Origin: Acidobacteriaceae bacterium
GTDB taxonomy: Bacteria; Acidobacteriota; Terriglobia; Terriglobales; Acidobacteriaceae
Direction of reading: 5' to 3'
Length of the DNA: 64,000 nt
NCBI GenBank assembly: GCA_903642235.1
Contig: CAHJWL010000001.1
Coordinates: forward strand, 248,001 to 312,000
Below the pieces are notes generated by a model, which was not told where the DNA came from, did no database searches, and was given only the letters and a program-made list of their open reading frames with translations. A program made the position numbers and the translations under genes. This document shows, piece by piece, positions 25,331 to 34,780 of the stretch (its first letter is position 1; each line of letters starts with the position of its first letter).

Positions 25331-25436
25331 TTTTGTTGTCATCCGCTTTTTGTTGTCATTCGCTTTTTGGTTGTCATTCGCTTTTTGGGTTGTCATTCGC
25401 TTTTTGGTTGTCATCCCGTAGGGATCTGCTTCTGCC
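25331..25436 (+). repeat. Tandem array of truncated repeat units ending in one full dispersed repeat
   Basis: Four successive partial units, each containing TTGTTGTCAT or GGTTGTCATTCGCTTTTT, precede one full copy (TTGGTTGTCATCCCGTAGGG then ATCTGCTTCTG, about 25404-25436). The partial units stop just where the GTAGGGAT half should begin. Located between ald and the NtrY-like kinase gene. Confidence 0.8.
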
Positions 25437-25496
25437 CTTGCTCTTGCAACTCTCCGTTCTTCACTTCTCATCCAGTTCACGGAGCACTCATACCCC

Positions 25497-27950
25497 ATGA
25501 CCATCAGCCAGCGGCGGCGCAAAATTGTCTCGATCGCGCTCGCCGCTCTGGTGCTCGTCCTCTTCGCCGCGCTCGCCACTCTCAACGCCTTCCATCTCAG
25601 CTTCCTCAGCCCGGCCACCACGCCTGAGATCTTCGTCTACACAGCCCTTTCCGCCGTTGCCTTCCTGCTCTTCGTCGCAGTCCTCGTTCTGCTCGTACGC
25701 AACGTCCTCAAGCTCTACGCCGACCAGCGCACGCGCATCCTCGGTGCCCGCCTCCGTACGCGCATGGTCTGGGGCGCCGTGCTCGTCTCGCTCGTGCCCA
25801 TCGTCTTTATGTTCGCGTTCAGCTACCTGCTGATGAACCGCGCCGTCGATCGCTGGTTCTCACAGCCCGTCACCCAGATGCGCGACGACTCCAATCGCAT
25901 CGCTCTCCAACTGGCCCAGTACACCGCCGCCAACGCCCGCGTCGAGGCGGAGTCCATCGCCGCCGAACTCCCACGGGCCGGTGCCGTGCCGGCGCGCATA
26001 CAGGCTCCCGCAAAACGTCTCGCGCCCATTCACAGCGGAGCCCGCAAGCCCTCGCGCCGGACCACGGAACAGCACCCTGCTCCACCCTCCCAGCGGGATC
26101 TCCTCACACGCGTCCTCGGCCGTCACGAGGTCACCCTCCAGAATGGCTTCGCCATCATCTATCGTGAGGGCCGCGCCGTCGCCGGCTTTCAGATGCCCTC
26201 GTCCGGCAGCAGCCCCGCTCAGCTCAAGACCTGGATTCCTGAAGCGCTCGACGACTCCCCCGAGGGCCGTCTACCCGCTGCCTCCAGCAACGCGCCGCAG
26301 CCCATCCATACCGCTTCCATCAACGCCGCTATCCTCAACGCCGCGGAGCGTAATGATCAGCCTCTCTTCTCCGCCGGTGAGACGGACTTCGCCCTAGGCA
26401 CCGCCGCGGTCCAAGGCGGCGGCACCGTCGTCGTCGGCCTTCCCGTCCCCTTCGGCATGGCCGCCACCATGACCCGTCTGCACCAGGCTGCCGACGCCTA
26501 CTGGACCCTCTTCCGCTCGCGCCGCCAGGTGCGCAACCTCTACACTCTGCTTCTGCTCAGCATCACCGCGCTCGCTCTCTTCGCCTGCTGCTGGCTCGCG
26601 CTGCACCTCGCCAAACAGGTCACGCGCCCGGTCGAGTCCCTCGCCGACGCCATGGACCTCATCGCTGCCGGCGACTACGCCCATCGTGTCGAAGCCTCCG
26701 CCACTGACGAGCTCTCCGATCTTGCCCGCTCCTTCAATCGCATGGCAGCCGATCTCGACTCGAGCCGCCGCGCTGTCCTCGAATCCACCGTGCAGATCTC
26801 CGCCGCCAACGCCGCGCTCGAGGCCCGCCGCTCCGAGCTCGAGACCATGCTTGAAACCATTCCCAACGGCGTCGCCACCCTCTCACCCGAGCGCCGCATC
26901 GTCCTCGCCAACCGCGCCCTCTCGGAGATGATGGACCCCGGCGGCCAGCGCCAGTTCCTCGGCGCCACCATCGACGCCATCCTACCCGCAGAGGTCAACG
27001 AGACACTCGATCGCCTCATCGGCCGCTCCCATCGCATGGGCACCGCCTCCTCCGAGCTCGAAGTCACTGTCAACGGCACCCCCTCGAATCTTCTCGCCAC
27101 CGTTGCCCTGCTTGAGACCCAGACCGAGCGCGGCCGCGAGCATCACGGCTACGTCGTCGTCCTTGAAAATGCCACCGAGCTGCTTCGCGCGCAGAAGCAG
27201 TCCGCCTGGAAGGAGGTCGCCCGCCGCGTCGCCCACGAGATCAAAAACCCGCTCACGCCCATCTCCCTCTCTGCCGAGCAGACCCGCCGCCACATCGATC
27301 GCCTCGCCGAGACCCTCACCACGCACCGCCTGGAGTCCCCCTCGATCGCTATCATCCGTCGCTGCACAGAGATCACGTCATCGTCCGTGGACTCCATGCG
27401 GTCGCTTGTCGATCAGTTCTCCGCTCTCGCCGAGTTCCCGACCTCACGGCCGCAACCTTCAGACCTCAACACCATCGTCGAAAACGCCCTCGCCCTCTTC
27501 GCCGGCCGCCTGCAGAAAATCCGCATCGTCCGCGCCCTCGCGCCCGGCCTGCCTCTTGTCCTCGCTGACCCTGAAGCCCTCAAGCGCGCGCTTTCAAGCC
27601 TCATCGACAACGCCGCCGAAGCCATGCAGCACGCCCTGCGCCGCGAGCTGCGCATCACCACCGCGCTCGCCGAGACCGGCCTCATCGAGCTCACCCTCGC
27701 CGACACCGGCACCGGCCTGACCGACGAGATGCGCGAGCGTCTCTTCCTGCCCTACTTCTCCACCAAACAGCGCGGCACCGGCCTCGGCCTCGCCATCGCC
27801 GCGAAGATCATCCAGGAGCACGGCGGCACCATCCGCGCCGAAAAAAACGAACCCGCCGGAGCCCTCTTCCTCGTCGAACTCCGCCCCGCCCCCATGACGA
27901 CGGAGACCGGCAATCTCACCACCGAACCCATCGCAACAGTCTTGCACTGA
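25497..27950 (+). CDS. NtrY-like sensor histidine kinase
   Basis: 817 residues. Three N-terminal membrane helices (about residues 12-32, 45-70, 88-112), a periplasmic domain of about 250 residues, and a fourth helix near 350 are followed by HAMP (about 370-420) and PAS (about 440-560) domains. The phospho-acceptor is His580 in VAHEIKNPLTPI. The ATPase domain has DTGTGLTDEMRERLF and GTGLGLAIAAKIIQEHGG. This matches NtrY, which with NtrX responds to nitrogen or redox conditions. The matching regulator lies 1.8 kb downstream on the same strand, with another gene in between. Confidence 0.9.
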   Translation: MTISQRRRKIVSIALAALVLVLFAALATLNAFHLSFLSPATTPEIFVYTALSAVAFLLFVAVLVLLVRNVLKLYADQRTRILGARLRTRMVWGAVLVSLVPIVFMFAFSYLLMNRAVDRWFSQPVTQMRDDSNRIALQLAQYTAANARVEAESIAAELPRAGAVPARIQAPAKRLAPIHSGARKPSRRTTEQHPAPPSQRDLLTRVLGRHEVTLQNGFAIIYREGRAVAGFQMPSSGSSPAQLKTWIPEALDDSPEGRLPAASSNAPQPIHTASINAAILNAAERNDQPLFSAGETDFALGTAAVQGGGTVVVGLPVPFGMAATMTRLHQAADAYWTLFRSRRQVRNLYTLLLLSITALALFACCWLALHLAKQVTRPVESLADAMDLIAAGDYAHRVEASATDELSDLARSFNRMAADLDSSRRAVLESTVQISAANAALEARRSELETMLETIPNGVATLSPERRIVLANRALSEMMDPGGQRQFLGATIDAILPAEVNETLDRLIGRSHRMGTASSELEVTVNGTPSNLLATVALLETQTERGREHHGYVVVLENATELLRAQKQSAWKEVARRVAHEIKNPLTPISLSAEQTRRHIDRLAETLTTHRLESPSIAIIRRCTEITSSSVDSMRSLVDQFSALAEFPTSRPQPSDLNTIVENALALFAGRLQKIRIVRALAPGLPLVLADPEALKRALSSLIDNAAEAMQHALRRELRITTALAETGLIELTLADTGTGLTDEMRERLFLPYFSTKQRGTGLGLAIAAKIIQEHGGTIRAEKNEPAGALFLVELRPAPMTTETGNLTTEPIATVLH

Positions 27951-28047
27951 CGATTGAGGTCGACATCCTGTGAGAAGAACCGCAGACACGCCGCGGCTAA
28001 AGGACAACAACGGCGTTTCTCATGCCTTACAGAATGCGCTCACACCA

Positions 28048-29160
28048 TCACTGCAAAACGATGTACCCGGGAACTTTTGGATAGGTGACGCATTCGCCCG
28101 AGGGCAGTTTCATTTGACTTCCAACTTTGCCATATTCTGCGGTATAGCCAGGAGGCAAAACCGCTTCTATCCCGTCATCCACGACCGCAATGCCGTGATT
28201 GCTGTCGTTCCGCACACCGAAGAGGCCGGTCAATGGCTGTTTAGCGGGCGCTGCAAGACACGTCTCAGGTTCCATTCGTTTCAGAGTAGTTGGCCTTGCA
28301 AGGGATCCTGCCTGGGAGAGTACGCCGGGACGAATCGCGTCCAGGCTGGCGAAGACCTGTTGGTTGGACATCGCTCGTCCCTCCGGAAAAGCAGCCTGCA
28401 TCTTCATGACGAGGCTGGCCAGGTCCTGACCTTTGACGAAATACACCGCCAGGCGAACCGTTTCGACCTGCAGCCAATCATAGTTATCGAACCCGACCCC
28501 CTCATAGATCAGATCCATATCTTCGAACGACGTATACCGCTGCTGTGCATCCGCGCGTGACCCAAGCGTGGGACCGATAAGTTCCGGCCTTCTCACAAGC
28601 GCATAGGCAGTGGCAAGCATGGTTGCGGAGAACTCCTGCAGGAACAAATCTGGTCCTTCCAGGTGGAGTGCACGTTGATACAGGTGACCGGTCTCATGAA
28701 AAGAGATAAAGGCCAGCTTCTTCGCGAGATCAACATGCATCTTCTGACCGGGATAGCTCGCAAACGAATCGGGCATAAAAATTACGTCTCCCTGGTCCGC
28801 GAGGGCCTGTGCCATCGGATAACCCATCAGGCCACCCACCCGTTCCCAGTCGTTTCGATCGAGCACCGCCAGTGTCACGGGAACACTGACGTGGAGCTGT
28901 TTGCTGTACCAGGCGGCACAGTCCGTGATCTCTGCTTGGTCGCGCAGTGCAAGAGCCTTCAGCCCAGCGGAATAGTAGACGGGAACACTTCCCTCAACGC
29001 GTGCGAGCCGCAGAGCCAGCAGACGACTGAGCGCGTTTGGTGTTGACGAGGCCGGCGCTGCTTGAGCCCTGCCTGTCCGGGAACACAGAAGACAGCACAG
29101 GAGCATGCAGGCGATCACGTGGCTTTTTCCAGAAGGGCGTGCGCTGAAGAGGCGAAGCAT
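28048..29160 (-). CDS. Putative secreted zinc metalloprotein (HETGH motif)
   Basis: 370 residues with a hydrophobic signal segment (about residues 14-32). The centre carries LAFISFHETGHLYQRALH: His155-Glu-Thr-Gly-His159 fits HExxH, and Glu176 in DLFLQEFSAT, 17 residues later, could be the third ligand of a gluzincin. This resembles peptidase-MA-like secreted proteins, but no exact family is recognised. The C-terminal 70 residues look like a beta-rich domain. It is opposite in strand to the surrounding ntrY- and ntrX-like genes and separates them; composition is less GC-rich than theirs. Confidence 0.6.
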   Translation of the reverse strand: MLRLFSARPSGKSHVIACMLLCCLLCSRTGRAQAAPASSTPNALSRLLALRLARVEGSVPVYYSAGLKALALRDQAEITDCAAWYSKQLHVSVPVTLAVLDRNDWERVGGLMGYPMAQALADQGDVIFMPDSFASYPGQKMHVDLAKKLAFISFHETGHLYQRALHLEGPDLFLQEFSATMLATAYALVRRPELIGPTLGSRADAQQRYTSFEDMDLIYEGVGFDNYDWLQVETVRLAVYFVKGQDLASLVMKMQAAFPEGRAMSNQQVFASLDAIRPGVLSQAGSLARPTTLKRMEPETCLAAPAKQPLTGLFGVRNDSNHGIAVVDDGIEAVLPPGYTAEYGKVGSQMKLPSGECVTYPKVPGYIVLQ

Positions 29161-29304
29161 GCCCCATCATCGAACGAGCAGAGCAGGAAATCGAATCTTT
29201 TCTCATCGCCAGTGCAGGCCACGGGCGTTAGTCTCGCCAAGTCGCCTTATCGTCAGTTTGCGATTGCCACTCTGCCGTCGCTTGAGCGAAGCTGAGTTCC
29301 TCAC

Positions 29305-29376
29305 CCACCACGCCCGCAGCACCCGCACCGGAAGAGATAAGATCGCCCCGACCAGCGCAAACACCCCGCCCACGAA
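29305..29376 (-). repeat. Partial duplicate of the 3' end of the small membrane protein gene
   Basis: Translates on the minus strand to FVGGVFALVGAILSLPVRVL, nearly the same as the C-terminus of the 63-residue gene just upstream (GGVFALVGALLYLPVRALRS). It is a tandem partial copy of about 65-70 bases without its own start. Confidence 0.6.
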
Positions 29377-29410
29377 AGCGAGCAAGCCAGGCGTCAGCGT
29401 GAACAGCGCC

Positions 29411-29602
29411 CTACACCGATCGCAACGCCCGCACCGGCAGGTAAAGAAGCGCCCCCACCAGCGCAAACACCCCACCCAACACCAGACCCACGATCCGAAA
29501 CGGTAGCAGCAATACCCACATCAGCGGATACAGCACCAGCGCTAGCAAGGCCAGCGGCCAGCAGAAAACAAGCAACAGACAGAACAGCAGCAGCTTCACC
29601 AT
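29411..29602 (-). CDS. Small hydrophobic membrane protein (63 aa)
   Basis: 63 residues, almost entirely hydrophobic (LLLFCLLLVFCWPLALLALV and FRIVGLVLGGVFALVGALLY), two membrane helices expected. No family recognised. Oriented away from the ntrX-like gene; followed by a degenerate duplicate of its own last third. Confidence 0.55.
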   Translation of the reverse strand: MVKLLLFCLLLVFCWPLALLALVLYPLMWVLLLPFRIVGLVLGGVFALVGALLYLPVRALRSV

Positions 29603-29734
29603 GTCATCCGACCCTTAACCGCAGGAACAACCTCCCGGGAAACCCCGGAGAGCGACTACCCTGTCTCTACGCAGTCAATGCGGCGCAGGTTCCACAAGCC
29701 GCACGCGCAGTCCATCGTCGAGGAGGTGCCAGCC

Positions 29735-31129
29735 ATGAACCACGTTCTGATCGTCGACGACGAACCCGAGATCCGCGAGTCGCTCTCCGCCATCCTCGCC
29801 GACGAGGGCTACACCGTCACCTCCACCGGCACCGCGACCGAAGCCCTCGAACTCATCCGTGATGCCAGCTACGACCTCGTCCTGCTCGACATCTGGCTGC
29901 CCGACCGCGACGGCCTCGACACCCTCGCCGAGATCCGCGGGATGGAGCCCTCGCGCATCCCCGAAGTCATCATCATCTCCGGCCACGGCACCATCGAAGC
30001 CGCCGTCCGCGCCACTAAACTCGGCGCCTACGACTTCCTCGAAAAACCCCTCTCCCTCGCCCGCACCCTCATCGTCCTCGCGAATGCCCTCCAGGCCCGG
30101 CGCCTCCGCGAAGACAACCAGGAGTTCGCCCGTCAGCTCGCCGTGCGCGGCGCCGTCACCGGCCAGAGCGTCTCCATTAAGGCCCTTCGTCAGCAGATCA
30201 AGCTCATGGCCCCCACCAACGGCCGCGTCCTCATCTTCGGCGAGTCCGGCACCGGCAAGGAGCTCATCGGCCGCGCCATGCACGCCGAATCCCTCCGCCG
30301 CGACCGCCCCTTCGTCGAGCTCAACTGCGCTGCCATCCCCGAGGACTACATCGAGTCCGAGCTCTTCGGCTACCGCCACGGCGCCTCGCCCGCCGGCGCC
30401 TCCGCACCCGCCGAAAAGAAGGGTACCTTCGAGCGCGCCGACGGCGGCACCCTCTTCCTCGACGAAGTCGGCGACATGAGCCTCAAGACTCAGGCCAAGG
30501 TCCTCCGCACCCTCGACGAGCAGCGCTTCCTCCCCGTCGGCGCCACCCACGCCATCCACGTCGACGTCCGCGTCATCGCCGCTACCAATAAGGACCTCGA
30601 AGAAGAGATCGCCCACGGCAACTTCCGCGAAGACCTCTTCTACCGCCTCAACGTCATCCCCTTCTTCGTCCCGCCGCTGCGTGACCGCAAGGAAGACATT
30701 CCTCTGCTCGTCAAAGAGTTCCTCGCCGAGTTCGGCCGCGAGTACGGCCGCCAGCACGTTGAGCTCACCGAAGACGCCCTCGCCGCCCTCCGCCAGGGCA
30801 ACTGGCCCGGCAACGTCCGCGAGCTCCGCAACCTTGTCGAGCGCGTCCTCATCCTCAACCCCAAAGTCCAGCGCATCGAGCGCAAGCACCTGCCCGCCGG
30901 CATCTTCCGCGAGTCCCGAAACGCCGACTCGGGACGCCCCGGCCGCTCCACGTTCAATGACCAGAGCCCCACCCTGGTCGAAGCCCGCGAGGCCTACGAA
31001 CGCGATTACATCCTAAAAAAAATCGACGAGTACCACGGCAACATCACCCGCACCGCCGAGTCCCTCGGCCTCGAACGCTCCCACCTCTACCGCAAAATGA
31101 AAGCCCTCGGCGTCACCGTCAAGGAGTAG
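29735..31129 (+). CDS. NtrX-like sigma-54-type response regulator, GAFTGA loop altered
   Basis: 464 residues from the ATG at 29735 (AGGAGG at 29721-29726). A receiver domain (residues 1-120) has phospho-acceptor Asp52 in [11 protein letters not shown]. The AAA+ domain has Walker A GESGTGKE (about residue 169) and [12 protein letters not shown] Fis-type HTH ([20 protein letters not shown]) ends the protein. The sigma-54-contacting GAFTGA loop is replaced by [16 protein letters not shown] (about residues 214-230), so normal sigma-54 activation is doubtful. Pairs with the NtrY-like kinase at 25497. Confidence 0.88.
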   Translation: MNHVLIVDDEPEIRESLSAILADEGYTVTSTGTATEALELIRDASYDLVLLDIWLPDRDGLDTLAEIRGMEPSRIPEVIIISGHGTIEAAVRATKLGAYDFLEKPLSLARTLIVLANALQARRLREDNQEFARQLAVRGAVTGQSVSIKALRQQIKLMAPTNGRVLIFGESGTGKELIGRAMHAESLRRDRPFVELNCAAIPEDYIESELFGYRHGASPAGASAPAEKKGTFERADGGTLFLDEVGDMSLKTQAKVLRTLDEQRFLPVGATHAIHVDVRVIAATNKDLEEEIAHGNFREDLFYRLNVIPFFVPPLRDRKEDIPLLVKEFLAEFGREYGRQHVELTEDALAALRQGNWPGNVRELRNLVERVLILNPKVQRIERKHLPAGIFRESRNADSGRPGRSTFNDQSPTLVEAREAYERDYILKKIDEYHGNITRTAESLGLERSHLYRKMKALGVTVKE

Positions 31130-31192
31130 CACTCCGCTCGTCATCGCGAACATCTATTCCTGTCAAGTGACGGTAACCGCGTTTATTAGGAC

Positions 31193-31741
31193 TTACGCAC
31201 CGCGAGATGCCTGGCGTAAAGCCGTACTCCGGCCGGTGAAAGCGAAGATCAGCAGGACTATGGCTGTCAGCCAAGCACCGAGGCTGACGGGGTGTGGCAG
31301 GTACATTCCTAGAGCTAGACCGCTACCGACAAGGACCGCGCACAAGCCAGCGAACTGCCACATCCCATACAAGAAGACAAATGGAAGGTAGTGCGCCCCC
31401 AACACGATCATGAATGCTGGATAAAACCAAGCGGGCCTCAAAGCAGCGATCCCGAGCACGACTGGCAAGGACAGAGGCAGGGTGAAAGCCACTTGCATTG
31501 CGAGCGCGTTCATCGGATGGCCTTTTGGCAGAGCGAAGGAATGCCCCATCAAGCGCAGGAGAGTTTGAGTCAGCGGGAAAATAAGACACCCGCCCAGGAT
31601 CAAAATGATCCCGCCTAGCCGTAACGACCACCAGGTGCAAGCAGCAGCTGATCCGCCCCACAACACAGCAGAGACCAACTGGCCAGCAAATCCGCCGAGA
31701 AAAGTTTCGCGAACATCTCTCTGCGCCTTGACAATGTCCAT
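31193..31741 (-). CDS. DUF7010-like membrane protein
   Basis: 182 residues from the ATG at 31741; the frame is open further upstream but becomes Ser/Arg-rich noise. About five to six membrane helices. The pattern of ETFLGGFAGQLVSAVLWG, GGIILILGGCLIFPLTQ, LRLMGHSFALPKGHPMN and AHYLPFVFLYGMWQF corresponds to a family I know as DUF7010; function unknown. The 218 bases to the divergent 213-residue gene hold no recognised signal. Confidence 0.65.
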   Translation of the reverse strand: MDIVKAQRDVRETFLGGFAGQLVSAVLWGGSAAACTWWSLRLGGIILILGGCLIFPLTQTLLRLMGHSFALPKGHPMNALAMQVAFTLPLSLPVVLGIAALRPAWFYPAFMIVLGAHYLPFVFLYGMWQFAGLCAVLVGSGLALGMYLPHPVSLGAWLTAIVLLIFAFTGRSTALRQASRGA

Positions 31742-31959
31742 GATGGGCCATCGTACATGCAGCTTCGCCGATGAGTCCTGATAACTCGCGTTAGCGTCAG
31801 CGATCCGTCCCGAGCCGTCGGCAAGGAGCAGCAGAGCGGCCGAAAGTCGCCAGCGTTCCTCAGGAGTACTCCTCGCAGACTCCCACATGCCCTGACTGCG
31901 GTCTCCGGCTCTCTTCGAGGAGGAAGACCGTACTCTGGTTCTGGGTCGAGGAGAGCGGA

Positions 31960-32601
31960 TTGAATCCTTTATCGCTGGTTCCGATAGTGTCGGGTATGGC
32001 AATCGGCTGGTTTCTCAGACGCACCACCATAAGCGAGTACAGGCGGATGCGATCGTTGTCCATCGCACCTGCGCCGCTGGCCCCTGTGCCCGGACGGTTC
32101 TACGCGATCTCTCCTCACGATTGGAATACGCTTGAGCCGGTCATCATCGCCTCTCTTTGGTACACACATGAAACTTCTTCAGAGACCATGCCGGAACTAG
32201 CAGCGAGTCTTCTCAAGCGAGGTTTCGATGGTCCATGCTTGAGACGATGCGCAGGTGAAATGAGCCCAGTCCGTGCTGATCTGGATGGTTTCATGGACGC
32301 GATGTTCATAGAGGCAGGAGTAAGAGCACCCATCGGCGAGGCTCAGGCCAGGGAGGAGATCGGCTTGTTGCTAGTAAGACGCATCAGCCAGGGCGAGCTG
32401 AATCCATTCGACGGCGCTAGCCGAATCGCAACAGTCTTCGACTGGACATCGCCATCTGATTCGTTTCTGTCGCCGTTGGTTGACCTTGCCTATGAGGATG
32501 AATATGAGAGTGAGCAAAAGGAAGCGGAGATACGGCGCAACATCCTAGATGCCTGTGCAGAGATCTTCGGAACTGTTGATCGCTCGTCCAAGCTTCGTTG
32601 A
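31960..32601 (+). CDS. Hypothetical protein (213 aa)
   Basis: TTG start at 31960 with GAGGAGAG upstream; ATG at 31996 is the alternative. A short hydrophobic N-terminus (LVPIVSGMAIGWFLRR), then a soluble helical domain with GEMSPVRADLDGFMDAMF and REEIGLLLVRRISQGELNPF and an acidic stretch DLAYEDEYESEQKEAE. No family recognised. Lower GC content than the neighbours. Confidence 0.5.
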   Translation: MNPLSLVPIVSGMAIGWFLRRTTISEYRRMRSLSIAPAPLAPVPGRFYAISPHDWNTLEPVIIASLWYTHETSSETMPELAASLLKRGFDGPCLRRCAGEMSPVRADLDGFMDAMFIEAGVRAPIGEAQAREEIGLLLVRRISQGELNPFDGASRIATVFDWTSPSDSFLSPLVDLAYEDEYESEQKEAEIRRNILDACAEIFGTVDRSSKLR

Positions 32602-32946
32602 AGCGGGACTCTCGGGGATCTCCATAGATACCGAAATGTATGGTCCGCCGCGCGACTGCAAGGGGAAGTTTGGTCGAGAAGACAAGTCTGCGCAAATGTA
32701 TTCGGCCTTTGGGTGGAGACTAGTTCTCCTGGCCATGATGAGTTGCGCGCGTGTCGGTCCTTATAAGTCGCACGGTCGTTGAAGACCATTGTCGGTACCA
32801 GGCTGCAGACACGCCGTTGTGACTGTTCTTTCGTCCTTGTTGCCCTACGCAGACTTCGGTGGGGAAGCTTTACGAATTGTCGTCGTGGTGCAGAAAAGTG
32901 GGAGCGCGTAGCGCTTCCAAGCCGAAGGCGAGCTTTTCCGCATTGG
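32602..32946. other. Non-coding stretch before the IS110-type element
   Basis: 345 bases with no convincing gene. The part next to the transposase (about 32870-32946) is structured (GCGCGTAGCGCTTCC) and probably belongs to the element's non-coding end; its outer boundary cannot be placed. Confidence 0.4.
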
Positions 32947-33969
32947 TTAGGCTGGCACGGCTGATCGGTAGTCGTTACCGCTCGACAACACCGCCCAGGC
33001 GATACGGGCGAGCTTGTTGGCCATGGCCACAACGACGACGTTTTTGGGAGATCGGGCATCGAGTCGATCCAGCCACGCACCGAAGGGCGCACTGTCCCGC
33101 TTGACGCGGAGCACGGCGGCTCGCGCGCCATGGATCAGCATCTTGCGCAGGTACACGTTGCCGCGCTTGCTGATACTGAACAGCCGGGCCTTGCCACCGG
33201 TGGAGTACTGCCGCGGCACGATGCCCAGCCACGCCGCGAAGTCCCGTCCCTTGCGGAAGGCAGCACCGTTGCCGATCGCCGCGACGATAGCGGTCGCCAC
33301 AACCGGCCCGATGCCTGGAATCTGCCGAATGCGGGTGCAGCCGGCATCCGCAGCGGAGATGCGTTCCAACTCATCCCCAAGCTCCTCGATCTGCGCTTCG
33401 ACGGTCTTCCACTCATCCCACAGCGTGTTGATCAGGTTGCGCATCATCGGCGTGAGATCAGCTTCTGCGTTCTCAAGAACGTCTGCCATCGCGGCCCTGA
33501 GCTGGGCCGGCCTCTTCGCAAACACCAAGCCGCGTTCCAACAGAAATGCACGGATCTGGTTGATCACGGCAGTGCGTCGTGAGACCAGCCTGTCGCGAAC
33601 CCGGTGGATCGCCTGCAGGTCCAGTTGGTCGTCGGTCTTGATCGGCACAAAGCGCATGTTCTTGCGCTCGACCGCTTCGGCGATGGCTTCCGCATCGACG
33701 AAATCGTTCTTGTTGGACTTCACAAAGGGCTTCACGAACTGAGCTGGGATCAGCCTCACATCGTGGCCCTGCTTGCGCAGAGCACGGCCGAGGAAGTGAG
33801 CGCCGGCACAGGCCTCCAGGCCGATGAGCGATGTCTGCAGGTTAGCCGTGTGCGTCAGCAGCTGCTTCTGCGTGAACTTCTTCTTCACCAGCATCTTGCC
33901 GGCTGCTCCCAACGCCACAAGGTGGAAGGTCGTCTTGCCCAGGTCGATGCCGATGGAATGAATTTGCAT
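32947..33969 (-). CDS. IS110-family transposase
   Basis: 340 residues. The RuvC-like N-terminal DEDD domain has Asp9 in GIDLGKTTFH, Glu52 in GLEACAG, and Asp89/Asp92 in KNDFVDAEAIAEA. The C-terminal transposase-20 domain has IPGIGPVVATAIVAAIG, the serine motif PRQYSTGGKARLFSISKRGN, and YLRKMLIHGARA. IS110 elements have no classic inverted ends and use a structured non-coding bridge RNA encoded beside the transposase to choose targets. The frame is intact. Confidence 0.93.
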   Translation of the reverse strand: MQIHSIGIDLGKTTFHLVALGAAGKMLVKKKFTQKQLLTHTANLQTSLIGLEACAGAHFLGRALRKQGHDVRLIPAQFVKPFVKSNKNDFVDAEAIAEAVERKNMRFVPIKTDDQLDLQAIHRVRDRLVSRRTAVINQIRAFLLERGLVFAKRPAQLRAAMADVLENAEADLTPMMRNLINTLWDEWKTVEAQIEELGDELERISAADAGCTRIRQIPGIGPVVATAIVAAIGNGAAFRKGRDFAAWLGIVPRQYSTGGKARLFSISKRGNVYLRKMLIHGARAAVLRVKRDSAPFGAWLDRLDARSPKNVVVVAMANKLARIAWAVLSSGNDYRSAVPA

Positions 33970-34128
33970 AGCGATGATCCTCCTGAAAACCTGCCATCCA
34001 CAATCCTCCGCAAAGGCAAAGGAAGCAAGCGGCGGACCATCTCATTAGTCGCATTAGCGGAAGCGACGCCGTCAACAGTACACTCCTATGCTCACCCAAG
34101 CCGCATCTCTCTTTGAAAGGGAGGACTG
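33970..34128. other. Non-coding region 5' of the IS110-type transposase
   Basis: About 160 bases between the transposase start (minus) and the DUF5872-like gene (plus). Part of it should be the element's left end; in IS110-group elements a bridge RNA is encoded there. The element boundary is not visible by eye. It also holds the start signals of the following gene (GAAAGGGAGG before 34129). Confidence 0.35.
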
Positions 34129-34626
34129 ATGACAACGAAAAAGGCAGCAACGAAGAAGCCAGCCACTAAAGCCGCACCCAAGAAATCCAGCAAGGCAGGC
34201 GCCGACAACTACACCAAACCCGAGCTCCGCGAGAAGGTCAAAGCAGAAGTGATGGCCGGCGACAAAGGCGGTCGCGCCGGTCAGTGGAGCGCACGCAAAG
34301 CCCAGCTCGTCGCCCACGAGTATGAGGCCCAGGGCGGCGGCTACAAGCACGAGCGCACCGAGTCCCAGGAATCTCTCAAAACGTGGGGCGACGAGCACTG
34401 GCACACGGAGGATGGCAAGCAGGCAATCCAGGGCGACACCACCCACCGCTACCTTCCCGACAAAGCATGGAAGGAGCTCTCGCCAAAAGAACGCAAAGCA
34501 ACGGATCAGAAAAAGGTCGCAGGCTCAAACCGCGGCGAGCAGTTCGTCGCCAACACCGCTCCCGCCGCAAAGGCGCGTACGCATGCAACAGAGGCAAAGC
34601 CGAAACCAAAAAAGAAGGCGACGTAG
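34129..34626 (+). CDS. DUF5872-like basic protein
   Basis: 165 residues. The N-terminus is Lys/Ala-rich like histone H1 tails (KKAATKKPATKAAPKKSSK). The core has the pattern YTKPELREKVKAEVMAGDKG, then GRAGQWSARKAQLVAHEYE, WGDEHWHTEDGK, RYLPDKAWKELSPKERKATD and GSNRGEQFVANT, which I recognise as the DUF5872-type domain, of unknown function. The C-terminus is again Lys-rich. Strong AGGGAGG ribosome site. Confidence 0.75.
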   Translation: MTTKKAATKKPATKAAPKKSSKAGADNYTKPELREKVKAEVMAGDKGGRAGQWSARKAQLVAHEYEAQGGGYKHERTESQESLKTWGDEHWHTEDGKQAIQGDTTHRYLPDKAWKELSPKERKATDQKKVAGSNRGEQFVANTAPAAKARTHATEAKPKPKKKAT

Positions 34627-34780
34627 CGGTAGGCTCCAGAGCCGTCGCGCCGTCTGGCAGGCGGAGGTTTCTCCTCTCCAGGGCCGCCGCTTCGCCGCGA
34701 GGCGCTCTATCTGCCGCCGCCAGCCCGGCTCATCCGCCACCCCGCAGCTCAGCACAGCGCGTCTCCTGTCCTGGTCCGCA

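Noticed and set aside
32549..32782. 77-codon open frame after the 213-residue hypothetical gene
   Set aside because: It overlaps the end of that gene and has no recognisable protein features or ribosome site.
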